A DNA stretch of 64,000 nucleotides from Leptodontidium sp. MPI-SDFR-AT-0119 (taxonomy: Eukaryota; Ascomycota; Leotiomycetes; Helotiales; Leptodontidiaceae): positions 682,001-746,000 of the forward strand of contig JAHLEZ010000004.1 of NCBI GenBank assembly GCA_020726505.1, in the 5' to 3' direction. Position numbers and translations under genes: made by a program. Position 1 is the first letter of the stretch. Each line of letters begins with the position of its first letter. Shown piece after piece: positions 33,897-45,400 of this stretch. The notes below the pieces were generated by a model that saw only the letters and a program-made list of their open reading frames with translations, was not told where the DNA came from and ran no database searches.

Positions 33897-35506
33897 TTTG
33901 AGGGGGGTGGTGAGGAGATATGTGAGGAAGATTAGAGGAATAGAATAGGGAAAAGATAAGGGAGAATATATGAGTGAGATATAAATGTGAATTGCTACCA
34001 GCTCGAAGCGAGGGAAGCGAGAATGGGAGGCGGGAGGATTCAAGTTGTGACTTCTAGATGAGTCAAGAGGTCACGTTTGTTTGCCTGTGCATGTGATCTG
34101 AAGAATTGATGGAGTGCGGTTAATTCTAGATTGATTAGGTGGACAGACAATCGGCCAGGCTCAGAATGGTTCAAAGACAATTGTGCGCATTCGGACAGCC
34201 AAGTTAGTAAGGAAAGTACGAGTCTGAATATTCAAGTAATCGTGCACGTGAAATATTATCACGTGCTGAAATCCCCAAAGTTTTGTTGCACATCGCAAAA
34301 AGTTGCCAGTCTTCATTACCGCGTTGGGACAGAAAGGGAGGGAGGGACTGGGCAACTTTTCTCGCTTCAGCTGTCATCAGGGACAACAATTACAACACTC
34401 AGCGGCGCAACAACACCAGAGTTTTGGTAGATATGATGAAAAGATAATTACCTAGATTAATTTCTTGATAGGTGGGAATGATATTCTCTCAATAGTTATC
34501 ACGAGAAAGTGGAAAGCTAATGCAGAGTTGTGTTTAAGGTAGGTAAGTAGAGATGCTGTCAGACGGAGCTGGATGTCTGTCTAATCAATCAATTGAATCC
34601 GGAAGATCCATTCAATGCACCGAAGTGCCTTCGTAGAACTTCGGTTTAGAGATTGATAATATCATATACACTAGTATCCATTCAAACAATTATTTACATG
34701 ATGACTCACTCATTCAACCAATCAATTAAAATCCGCCTCCAATTCAATCAATCATCTGAACTCTCCAATATCCTTAGTTACGTCATGCACAGGACTCAGC
34801 CTTATCCCACCTGTTTGTCTTCTCCCTTCACCCCACTCTGCTGCATTTCGTTTCCCTTGATTGATCACCCAGCTGCTGCGAACCGAATGTCAACTAACAA
34901 CCCCTCTAAACACAATCCACAATCTACAATCCACAATCCAACCCAACAGCCAACCTCGAAATATCCTATGCCCATGCCCATGCCCATGCACATCTCCTCT
35001 GCGTATCCCACCCAATCATTCCAGCTTCCAAAGCAACAATCCTGCCCAATCTCCCCGGCCTTGCACCCTACACCCTGCACTACAGGCTCACTCAATTGAC
35101 AGCCAAGACGCCGCTTGCAGTGGCTGACGGGCTGTGCTGTGCCCCCCCAGACCCGTTTTCGTAGCACCACCGCGCATCCCACCTTCACCCTGACCATTCA
35201 GCACTGCCCCTCGACGCCAGCTGGGCTGAAAGGCAACGAAGGCAACCAGACAAGACCAGACCAGAGCTTGATTCGAGGAAGCTCGCCATCACGTACGAGT
35301 ACTAGGTACGGTACGGACGACAGACAGACATAAAGTCAAAGGACCTACCGACCTGAGTTGCGCTTGCGCTTACATTGCTACCCCTCCCCTCTCTTGCTCC
35401 CTTCATTAACAACCCGCCTGCCTCTTCATTGAACAAGCAAGCAGCTTCGCAGATTCGCAGACTTGCAAACTCGCAGACTCGCAGACTCGAACAAGACCCC
35501 GACACA
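33897..35506. other. Intergenic between two divergent genes; short tandem repeats
   Basis: Holds the promoters of the minus-strand gene at 33896 and of the annexin gene at 35507. Repeats seen: four copies of the hexamer CCCATG at about 34969-34990, and a run of about 8-9-base units (tcgcagact) at 35454-35490 in the annexin leader. From 35340 to 35506 the strand is C/T-rich upstream of the start, typical of fungal leaders. No open frame of note. Confidence 0.5.
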
Positions 35507-37226
35507 ATGGCATATCAACAACCTCCCTACGGTGCTCCTCCAGGTCAATATGGTGCCCCGCCACCAGCTCGTGAGTTGGAATCCCAAGGAGCTGACAGCT
35601 TGAGCTGACGATCAACAGATTCTCCTCAACCACCTTATGGACAGCAACAATATGGCGCTCCGCCTCCTCAGCAATATGGTGCTCCCCCTCCTCAGCAATA
35701 CGGAGCTCCTCCACCGCAACAACCATACGGTGCGCCTCCTCCACAGCAGCCGTAAGTAGCATTTCTTTGTTTGGAGGGGTTCTGCGATGTTCCCACAGTA
35801 TGCGCCGGACAATCGCTGACTTCCAACTCTAGATACGGAGCTCCTCCTCAACAACCTCCTTATGGCCAGCAAGGCTATCAACAGCCTCAATATGGTGCTC
35901 CCCAGGGCCAATACCCTCCTCCCCAGCAACAAGGCCAGTATGGTGCTCCTCCTGGACCTCCACCTGGTCAATATGCACCTCCACAACAGCCACCATACGG
36001 CCAACAAGGTCAATACCCCCCCTCCTCAGCAGCCTCCATATGGTCAACAGCCGCAAGGATATCAACAACCCCCATACGGCTCTCCAGCTCCAGCTCCAGG
36101 TGGATATGGTGCACCACCCCCTCAACAATACCCACCACAACAAGGTTACGGAGCTCCTCAGCAGCAATACACCCAACCAACCCCTCCATCCATGGGCTAC
36201 GGTCCTGCACAACACATCCCATATGACGGAATTGCAGACGCCGAAGCTCTCAAGAAAGCCATGAAGGGATTTGGAACCAACGAAAAACTCCTCATTCAGA
36301 CCCTCGCCGACAAAGACCCTCTCCAAACCGCCGTTATCCAGAGAGTTTACCAAGAGCGCTTTAAGAAGAACCTCATCACTGAAGTCAAAGGCGAAGTCAG
36401 TGGAGCATTCGAAGATGGACTTACTGCAATCATTCGCGGTCCATTGGCTCAAGATGTAGCTCTCTTATTCCAAGCCATGGATGGTCCAGGTACAAAAGAG
36501 ACAGTCCTCAATGATGTCCTTCTCGGCCGGTCAAATGCAGATATGAAGGCCATCAAGGAGGCATATCACAAGACATTCCGCCGAAACCTCGAAGCTGACA
36601 TCAAAGCCGATTTAAGCATGAAGACCGAGCGCCATTTCCTAATGGTTCTTGCCGCGAACCGGAACGAAGAGTCAACTCCTGTCATCCCACAGCAAATCGA
36701 GCAAGATGTCTTGGAGCTTTACAAGGCTACAGAGGGAAAGACGGGTACGGATGAGTTATTGGTGTGCCAAATCATGACGCAGAGAAGTAATGCCCAGATT
36801 GCGGCTATTGCGCATACATACAAGCAGAAATACCAGCGCGATCTCGAGACTGTGATTAAGAAGGTACATACATCCCCCTCCCTCATCCAACCAATTCTCC
36901 TCCACCTCTCCAAACAAAGCTAACATAATACCCAACAGGAATTCTCCGGTCACATGGAAGATGCTCTCCTCTACCAACTCCGCACCGGTGTGGACAAAGC
37001 TATGCGCGACGCCATCCTTCTCGAAGAAACAATGGCTGGTGCAGGAACTAAAGATAACCTCCTCGTTAACCGCGTCATTCGCGCGCATTGGGATAGAAAC
37101 CATATGTCGCAGGTCAAGGGCGCGTATAAGGCGCGTTTCCATAGGGATCTGGCGAGTAAGATTAGGAGCGAGACGAGTGGCGATTATGAGAAATTGATGA
37201 TTGCTTGTATTGGGGAGAGATGGTGA
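35507..37226 (+). CDS. Annexin with Tyr/Gly/Pro/Gln-rich head, about 504 aa
   Basis: Calcium-dependent phospholipid-binding protein, acting at cytoplasmic membrane faces. Four exons: 35507-35570, 35619-35751, 35833-36863, 36939-37226. Residues 1 to about 190 are repeats of YGAPPPQQ, YGQQ and GQY, a low-complexity, prion-like head; the remaining 313 residues are the four annexin repeats, with type-2 calcium loops in MKGFGTNE, AMDGPGTKE, a changed loop in TEGKTGTDE, and MAGAGTKDN; the protein ends at IACIGERW. One problem: in a run of seven C (36016-36022) the head changes frame. Exon lengths sum to 1516 bases, one too many; with six C the whole reads as 505 codons. Since the core is intact, an assembly indel is more likely than gene death. 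A G18 run lies 66 bases after the stop. Confidence 0.85.
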
Positions 37227-37291
37227 GCTGGCGTAGCGTTAGGATTTGGGATTTGGGGAAGATGCAATGAAGGTTGTGGATTGGGAACGGA

Positions 37292-37309
37292 GGGGGGGGG
37301 GGGGGGGGG
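37292..37309 (+). repeat. G18 homopolymer in the annexin 3' region
   Basis: Eighteen consecutive G, 66 bases after the annexin stop codon and so probably within its 3' untranslated region. One of four long G/C runs in the window. Confidence 0.9.
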
Positions 37310-37648
37310 TTATGAATTCTTTGAATTTGGGAAGGAAAGGGCAGTGAGGTCAAGGGATGGATGGGATATTACAAGACCGGAATATCGATACCTTGGACCT
37401 ATCGTAATGCCACTTTAGGTGCTTAGGTGACTAATGCTTGCATTTTCCTAATCAAATAGCGAGGCGCAAACGCCATGTCTTAGTTTCACTCCGTACTACA
37501 GTAAAGGCGCAGCCGCCAGGTGAGCGAAATACTCCCAGCTCTAATGTTACTTGAAATTGTTCGGTGCCTTCGTACCCAGTATTTCTATTGGCCATCCGGC
37601 CACCAATTAAAGTGCCTCATTTCGGACTCAGAACTGTCAACGTCAGAC

Positions 37649-39024
37649 ATGAGCAAACCACCACTCCCTCCGAAACCGGGCCATCCAATACTCCCTCCAA
37701 GGCCTGGTTATCCATATTGCGCACTACAGCCTGGTGCGATTCGCCTTCTCCGAATTTCTCGGAGCGTCATCAGTGATCTCATTTGCGATCTTCAAGTTGC
37801 TCATATTTCTCAGATACGAGGCCTTGAGCTACTGCTGGGGCGATGCAGGCCATAGGATTCCAATTCACTGCAATGGGACCCCGGGGCTAGCGATCACAGA
37901 AAGTCTGCACTCTGCCCTCTACCGGCTCCTTTCTCCCGAATCAACAACAACAGCCGCGGATGATCTGGGCAGACGTGATATGCATCAACCAGGAGGATAT
38001 CCCCTTAACTGCCAGAAACACATGGTGGCGAGCTTGGACCACTGAAGCGGCCGCCATTTAGTGAGGCCTTTAGGTGTTCAGCTTGAATTTTAGTGTTCCT
38101 CGCTTAATTTACAGGGGGCCTTTTAGGTGTGTTGGATCATGGCAGTTAAGGGGATAGAGGAGCGCAGCTCGCAGGTCCTCTTGATGAAGGATATCTACCA
38201 GCTCGCGTCCTCTGTTGTGTTGTGATTTGGCTTGACAGGCCCGTCGAAGTCGACGGCAAGGACCTCTGGCCTAATTATTCCACCACTTCTCGAGGCTGCT
38301 CAGAAGAACCTCAAGCGCACCGAGCTGCCTATCCGCCACGGGACTAAAGATTGGATCAGGCACGTGCTTCGCCCGGACTACACGACCAATGGCGACCTGA
38401 TGGACAAGAGATGGAATGCCATCATCAAAAGCTTGATATTGCTGCTTCAGAAACCCTGGTTCCTTTCGTACCTGGATCATTCAGGAGGTGGCTCTGGCGA
38501 AGACTGCTGTTGTTCTGTGCGGGACCCAGGAAGCGGGCTGGGACGACTTTTATCGCGTCGTGAAATATGCTATTGATGTCGACTACTTCTCGTCGACCAT
38601 GCCAGAGTTATATAGTTCGATGCAGAACATCGAGAGAGCTCATCGCAACCTTGCTCTTGATCGGTATCCTCGCCCTCTGGACTTGCTAGCTTCATTCCGC
38701 ATATTTCAAGCCACCGATGCGCGGGATAAGGTATTCGGACTTTATAGCTTGATCAATCCCTCGGATCTGGCTGTTTTTGAATTACAGCCAGACTATGGTC
38801 TTGATGTGGTCAAAGTCTTTACCCGAGCCGCAATGGATTGTATTGTATTGCTGCCGAGGGAAACCTTGACGTACTTTCCTTTGGTGGTCAAGATTGCCTT
38901 GCGGACCACGCCAAACTTCCAACTTGGGTGCCAGATTGGTCGTACCGACGACCCGAACAATTCTGTCGTTGCCTACAAAAATTCCGACATGAAGTTAGTA
39001 AATGTTGGCTGTGAATTACTATAG
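37649..39024 (+). pseudogene. HET-domain gene, broken and split by a TIR insertion
   Basis: Starts MSKPPLPPKPGHPILPPRPG, then PYCALQPGAIRLLRI and, after a frame change, RYEALSYCWGDAG (37818), IWADVICINQED (37965, shifted again), the 153-bp insertion at 38001-38153, then IEERSSQVLLMKDIYQLASS, TWIIQEVALAKTAVVLCGTQ (38470-38530, with a shift before it), ATDARDKVFGLYSLI, QPDYGLDVVKVF, and, shifted once more, LPTWVPDWS (about 38920). The order matches a complete first half of a HET protein (domain plus following helical part). At least four frame breaks, a stop after SSVVL at about 38222, plus the insertion; clearly dead. It ends close to the LTR at 39083, where the rest of the gene may have been lost. 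Confidence 0.8.
38001..38153. mobile_element. 153-bp TIR element (MITE) inside the HET relic
   Basis: The ends CCCCTTAACTGCCA and TGGCAGTTAAGGGG are perfect 14-base inverted repeats. Left flank GAGGATAT and right flank ATAGAGG share AT; removing the element and one AT restores GAG GAT ATA GAG GAG, so the HET motif CINQED joins in frame to IEERSSQV. It can equally be parsed as 15-base repeats starting TCCCC with TA target duplication, the usual Tc1/mariner form, but this would leave the gene out of frame. Internal tags repeat (ttttaggtg twice, gccatttagtg). No coding capacity. Confidence 0.75.
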
Positions 39025-39082
39025 ATTTCTAAGTATATGGCTAAACCCTTTACAAGCCTTTACGTATCATGCATAATACTCT

Positions 39083-39371
39083 TGTGACGATCGGCTTACA
39101 ATATTGCATTGGGCAGGGGGAATTATGAGTTATGGCGTTGCGTTGCCGACTAGTTGCATATTCACCAAGTTTCTGGAGGCAATCCATGTATATAAGGAAG
39201 CTTTCTTTCCCTTAGAACTTCTTTACTTTTTATTAACTTTCTTTTTATTTTCCTTTTATATTAGACTTATTAATTAAAATTAACTCAAATTAGCTGCCGT
39301 TTTACGTTTTACGTATTATTATATAACTATTCCTCTTGCAACGCTTTTCTTATATAGATACCGTCGTTACA
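39083..39371 (+). repeat. LTR, 289 bp
   Basis: Starts TGTGACGATCGGC, ends CCGTCGTTACA, with TATA box tgtatataagga (about 39188) followed by a T/C-rich transcribed part. Start, TATA region and end match the LTR at 39439. No target duplication could be recognised, so one flank has probably been lost or changed; it lies 59 bases after the end of the HET relic. Confidence 0.6.
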
Positions 39372-39438
39372 ATTTCTATCTTATATTGTAAATCAAGGTA
39401 AAGTATTGAAAAAGTAATTATGAATAATATATTAGGAC

Positions 39439-39670
39439 TGTGACGATCAACTCACATGTTGCAGTGCCAAGGGGATTCAGGGGTTTGGGTTAGGTTTGAC
39501 TTAGACTACTATCGGTGGGGTTTCGGGGGTGATTCGTGTATATAAGGAGGTCCTCCCTCAGACTCCATGGATGCTGTATCTTCTTTGTTTCCTTCGCACT
39601 AGACCTATAATATTACTCTTGCCATACTCTTGCTCCCATACTCGACTGCTAGAGGTATTGCGTCATTACA
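39439..39670 (+). repeat. Solo LTR, 232 bp, with AGGAC target duplication
   Basis: Starts TGTGACGATCAAC, ends GCGTCATTACA, contains gtgtatataaggagg. It is flanked by AGGAC at 39434-39438 and AGGAC at 39671-39675, a perfect 5-bp duplication, so this is a solo LTR left by recombination between the two LTRs of one full element. It is related in sequence to the LTR just upstream and, more distantly, to that at 14397. Confidence 0.75.
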
Positions 39671-42459
39671 AGGACCAGCAGCGGGTCATGGTTATTATCA
39701 AAGAAGATCATGACCTCCGCACTATTAAAAAGTTGTGCAGAGTCAAGGAGGACATAAATTGGCACACAATTTGAAAAGTTTTTTCTTGTGCGACACAAAA
39801 GTAAGTTGTAAAGGTTATTTGCGAATGAAAATCACGACTAGGTATACCGGAGAGGCCGTAAATTGTATTGAAACAAGCGCGCTGGAAATAAGTAAGCAGT
39901 ATTAAGCGAACGCAATTAGGATGGGTCGTCAACGTCAACAAAGCTGAAACAGGAAATCTAAATATTTCAAAACAGCACATCCAGGTCCAGATACATATTA
40001 GACCCCGAGCTTAGTAGTCGCAGGGGGCCCTGAGCTTTGGACGGTGTCCAGGAAACACCATCAGACGTGCCGAGCTAAGCTGGCCGTCCCAGTTCGGTCG
40101 CTTCCGTCCAGCAGCAGTTCTCACAATACGCCGACCGCCCAGGCGGTTGCCTTTGGCATCGAGTTCAACGACGTCGAGCTCAAGGATAAGCAGACCAATG
40201 GCACGGCGTCCATCGGGCGCAAAAAGCATGTGCGGCGTGCTAAACTCTCCGTGCTTGAGGGGTAGGTCCGTGGAATTGTGCACCAGAGCGCGTAATGACC
40301 AGCCGTCCATCCGCGAGCTAGTCGAAGCCCTTGCCCTTAAGGCGATCCTTGCACCATTTGCTAAGAGGTCTGTCTATTCACTCATCTCACTAGAAATGGT
40401 TAACTTTTGGTGGGGAGCCCGAACAGGCTCCCTTTCTCAGCCAGGGGTCCTAAAGGGACCGAAATCTATTCCCACTATATATTCATTCTCAGACAGTTAT
40501 CCTGGTCTGTGTGTCTTTACCGTGGGCCCTTTGTCTGTGTTTTAATTCAGGTTGTTTTACGTCGTCCCTTTGCGCATAACAGGCGTCAAAGGAGGAGGTG
40601 AGCGAGCGGGTGAGAAAGTCGGAGGGAGAGAAGACGTTCTGTTTTCTGGAGAGGAATTGACATATATTGATAACTGGTATTGACAAAATGTAAATACTAC
40701 AAATCTCATTTGTGTCCCTTCTACTTTGCACATCGATCCCAATTTGACAGCGGGCAGAGCAGTGGTCAGGCTCCCTTGGAACACAGGAACACCAGGCTCA
40801 CCAACAGTCGGCAACAGTCATACAGAATTTCCAGCGATTTGAGATTTGAAATCGTCGTATAGGAGAGATAGAAGTGCAATGGCAAATACGTGGGTTGTAG
40901 GATAATTCTATTCCCATGGTAAGATTACGTATATGGCTCAAGTAAGCCAGGGGGTGTTGTGTAGGGCCACGGAAGCTTTAGCATCCTGACCTCTCCACGG
41001 GCTAGGCGTAAACAGAACGCCATTCCGAATCAGCTCACCGAGAGCGCGCATGTATTGGACAAATCTCAATGATCTTCTAATACCTCTACAGCATTAAATG
41101 GAACACCCCAGGTCCATTAATACCTCCATCTGGCTTAAAGCCATATTTCCCAGATCTAGAGATAGGCATCCTTACGGGTTAGATCCCTAGGGGTCTAACT
41201 TCGTAAATAGAGACTTGTGCCTAAGAGCATCCTAGGCTATTTGGAGAGTTTCTGAGCTATCCTTCAACCTGCCATGACCTGGAAGTTTGAACCCCGTCTC
41301 TTGATATACCCGAAGATCCCAAATTCAGAAGGTGACCGATCTGCCCTTCACGGCTCGAATATCTAGTGTGGTATTCGGACCGAATATAGTACCTCCCCTT
41401 CAGATTATTCCCCTCCTGGTCATCATTTTGGGATGAATTAAGGGTAGGAGAGCAGTCTCAAATGCAAGCAGCTCCAGTTGACACAATGACATTCTAATCG
41501 AGGCTTTCCCCCAGGTCTTACGGGGCAATTGATACCAGCGGCAATCAGCCTCGGATGCATTGGAAAGACATCTCGTCAACTTCTTATTTGTTCGATCCCG
41601 ACCACTGTTTTCTATCCTCTACTCGGTGAGGCACTTGTATCTTCAAGCTGCTAGTTATTAAGCTTTGTGGCTTGAAGCTGCGGGTCGGGGCAAACCTATG
41701 AGCGTATTGGCGGGTTAGGTCAGTCGAGACATATTAGACCAGTAATTCGCCATGAAAGTTACCAAGATTCCCTCCTCGATCCGATCAGGTGTTGCTCACT
41801 TGGTAACGCCGACGCCATGCATACAGCATCAACGGGGCGGGCCCGACTTACAGGACGTGCAGCCACAACTCCTCTTGCATTTGGACACAGCCTTGCGTGC
41901 CGTGCATTCACCGGATCGCAAGCAAATGTTCCCAAAAAGCAAATACAGTGTAACCACCGGTACAATACACTTTCTTAGTGTGTTCCTATTCGTGAATGGA
42001 TCAAGAGTCTGTGGAGGCTGTGTTTTACGATGGTTCAAATTCAAAAAGCAAAAAAGGCAGCGAAGCAGCAGGAGAAACACTTGATATAGTCCTCGCATTC
42101 CAGGAGGTGAATGTGTTTCTCATATTTGAAAGTCGACCCTGTAACCTCGTCTTTTTCTTGATTTCTTGTTCAAGACGAGCATTGCTTTGAAGTTGTCGCT
42201 TTGCTATTGTATTCATTCGAAAGCTTCTGGGGGTGACAGAGGTTCTATCACGATGGTAAAATGCCTATCCAAAGAATTGCAGCATGTACAGCAGCTAACT
42301 TTACCAGGCTGATGGAAGAGACCAGCACCGCTGGGACCCAACGAACGGGTACGAGGACTTCCGAATTATATTCTTAGATAGCTGACTGCCAAATTAAGCG
42401 GCCATGAGCCACAACATAACATTGTTACCGGTCCTTACGCCAATGCACATTACAGCACC
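39671..42459. other. Intergenic; no supported gene
   Basis: About 2.8 kb. A 99-codon minus-strand frame at 40011-40310 and its plus-strand mirror show no family features I can name. 40900-41740 has no frame of length. The last 300 bases are the likely promoter of the HET-like gene at 42460. Confidence 0.45.
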
Positions 42460-45400
42460 ATGTCTTCTTCTCAGAGAGAAACCCTGATGCCTTCACGTCA
42501 ACAGCGGCTTGGTTCACAGGCGCCTGAGGAGCGCACTCAACCACAATCGTCCGGCGCAAGCGAGCCAAATAAGCTGAAAAAGAAACCTCCCGGACCAAGA
42601 GGCTTACATCCCCCCTCATCCAACCCAGATTCCTCTCATACATCCACTCACACGGTGCAAGTTCCGATGCCTCTAGCGGTGCAACGAGATGTCAGAACTC
42701 ATCCTGAAAATGCGCAAAACATGTATGGCTATGTGTCTTCGACACCTCAAGCACGTCCGCAGAGTAGGCATAACAGTTCGGCTCCAGCTCAGCTCCAGAA
42801 TACTCCTCCTATTCCTTTGAGTTTCCAACAGAGGGTCCATGAGAACTATCCGCTGGCAGGACAATCTCAAGCACATAGAACTCCTTCAACTCCCGATAAT
42901 CGTCGAGGAAGGCCCAAGGCCATTAGACCGATAGCATCTTCAACCATCGGAAGCCGGCGTCCCAATGAACAGGAAGAAGGCGGAATTTCGGCAGCCAATA
43001 ACTACCGTAGACCGAGTACAAATCTGGAATATACTCCATCGATTCCCTCGAGCTTTTCAGGTACCTCGATGACTGCCAGTAACCAGCAATACGGGGTTGA
43101 TAATTTTAATCATAGCGCCCACGGGAATAGTTCTGAGCACATCTCGAGACATCGACGGATTAACGGAATCGCAAACCGGCCGCCGCCACCCAGCCGCCGT
43201 CTTCTTCAAGATGAACCTGAAACAGCTAATTGGCAAGAGCTTCTTGAGTGGCCCGTCACAATCACTCCCGGCGAACCGTCACGTATTTCTTCGCAAGATA
43301 ATATGCCAGGTGCAGCCGAAAGCGGTGGTAATGCCACCAATGCACTGCTACCTGATCCAGTACGTTTTAGCTTCCTTCCTTTATGATAGTTATGATACCC
43401 CTCAGCTGACATAAAGAATAGGCGAGTGTCCCATTAGCACAAGGCAATTATTCTCAAGGCTATTACTACTCGGAATCTCATAATTTCTTGAACCGAGCTG
43501 GGATCAAACTTGGTGTCAAGAAAGCGTTCCATTGGGCGAATCCAAACTTCTTTCACAGATACGCTTTCTTTAGCTGGACATCACCCCATTCGTATCAAAT
43601 TCCGGGCCGCTTTTATAAGACAGATGCAACGTCTCAAAGCCCTTCAAAGGGAGATAGCGTGGCAGAGATTCAGGGAATGTACACAAATTTTGACGAAGAC
43701 GACAAGGATGAGACAACGCAAGACTTATATGCTGAGAAACGAGCTGCACGACGTCGGGTCAAATATTTGGACGTGTTCAGTCGCAAAACAAGAGAGAGAG
43801 TTGAAGATAGATACGTGGATCCTACGGATGGCCGCCTCGGGGTTCTGGTAATTCAGGCTTCGTCTTCTATTTACAATTCTAGGAATAAAACAACCTGGCG
43901 TCGGACCTATATTGAAAACGTCAGCCCATACTTTGTGCGTTTGGCATACTGGCCGATGAGCGGCATCCATCAGGGCCACGACGGGTGGGGAAGGGATAGG
44001 TGGATTTATGTTGGGTTACGTTGGCTTCCAAGTTGTATTGGAATTCTGATCTCCGTATTTACTCGACATCCCTTTCTTTAGCGAATCTAACGTTCCTGGC
44101 ACAGATGTTTGGCCCTACGGACGCTGGTGGGCAGATTCGAAATAATGGGTTTTATGACCCGTTCTCGTATCGACTCTGGAGCTATCCAAAGATGGCAAGG
44201 AATGTCCACGAGAATCGACCTTCGGAGGGAGAATTGAGCCGCATCGAAGATCGGATCATAAGGCCGAGAAAACTATGTTTCCTGGATGCAACGAGCGAAG
44301 AAAACCCGAATGGTCTATTGACTGAGAAAGAGTGGGGTGACAAAAACCTAACTTATATCTTCATTTCATACACTGGACAAGGCCAATTTGAGAGAAGATG
44401 TGAAATCAAAGGTGACTGTCGATGTAAGTAGACAGATTCATTGAACAGATCAGTCTAGCGGGAGTCACTTAGTAAGCTAACTCACTCAAGGTGATAAATG
44501 CCTGATGGCATTGGCAGACGCAGAAGCTCTTCATAGAATCGCCAGAGTTGCGGCCAGCAATGCTGGTGTCCCAGCATACTGGACAGACCAGTGCTGCATG
44601 TCCACAGATCCAGAGGAGTTCAGCAAAGATATCTACCGAATCAGCGATGTGGTCCGCAATGCCTACTCTCTTGCCATAGTCTTGGGCGAGTCTGGTGGTG
44701 GCAAAACGAAACAAATCCAGGAGCTACTAGTTGAATGGGGGACCAGACTATGGACGTTTCCTGAGGCACTGCTTGCGCCTTCTAAAAAGGATATTCTGAT
44801 TTACAGACGAGGATACGACAACAGCCCACTTGCGTTATCTAGATTGGAGCTCTCCCACCGAACATGGGCCAAGGACCAATTCCGCCTACGGGTACGAGAG
44901 TTGATTGATCATTACGATAACACCCTCACTCTGAGCCGATTGGAGCTCGTGGTCATTGTGCTAGAATGCCTTCTTTCTCGTGAGACAACTATATTCTCAG
45001 AAGGAGACCTAGCCTATGCACTGATGGGTCTGCTCCGTCAACGGCCAACCACCGATAAAAGCGACTCAGCTTTTCAAGCCTTTGCTCGTTTATCCCTCGC
45101 GAACGATAGCGACAGGCTCCTCGAACGCATGATTTGTCTTCTCCCTAAAGATCAACTAAAATTCAATAGCCGCAACAGACATTACTGGGCAACTCTAGAC
45201 GATTTTTGGGACGCAAAACTTTGGGATATAGAGCCTATTTGTCAGATTGCTGCTATTGGTATGGATGATACAGTAGTCCTTGATGGAGCACATGCTGCAA
45301 CTATCCACTGGAACTCATTTCAGCGAGTTGCTATTACAACAAAAGAGACCTGGACACGTATGATTAGTCGCATTCTCCTACGGCTAACGCCCGTATACCT

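Noticed and set aside
36001..36025. Very short intron (gtcaat...ctcag) to explain the annexin frame switch
   Set aside because: About 21 bases is too short to splice, and a 66-base alternative gives the wrong phase; a one-base indel in the C7 run explains it better.
40011..40310. 99-codon minus-strand frame with acceptable composition
   Set aside because: No family features and a mirrored frame on the plus strand; not enough to call a gene.
41283..41300. Second T-loop-like word (gggttcaaac on the minus strand)
   Set aside because: Stem pairing is poor and the rest of the cloverleaf is absent.
44682..44707. Walker A-like GESGGGKT in the HET-like protein
   Set aside because: It lies in a loop of the HET-like core, with no Walker B or nucleotide-binding fold around it; most likely chance in a Gly/Ser-rich loop.
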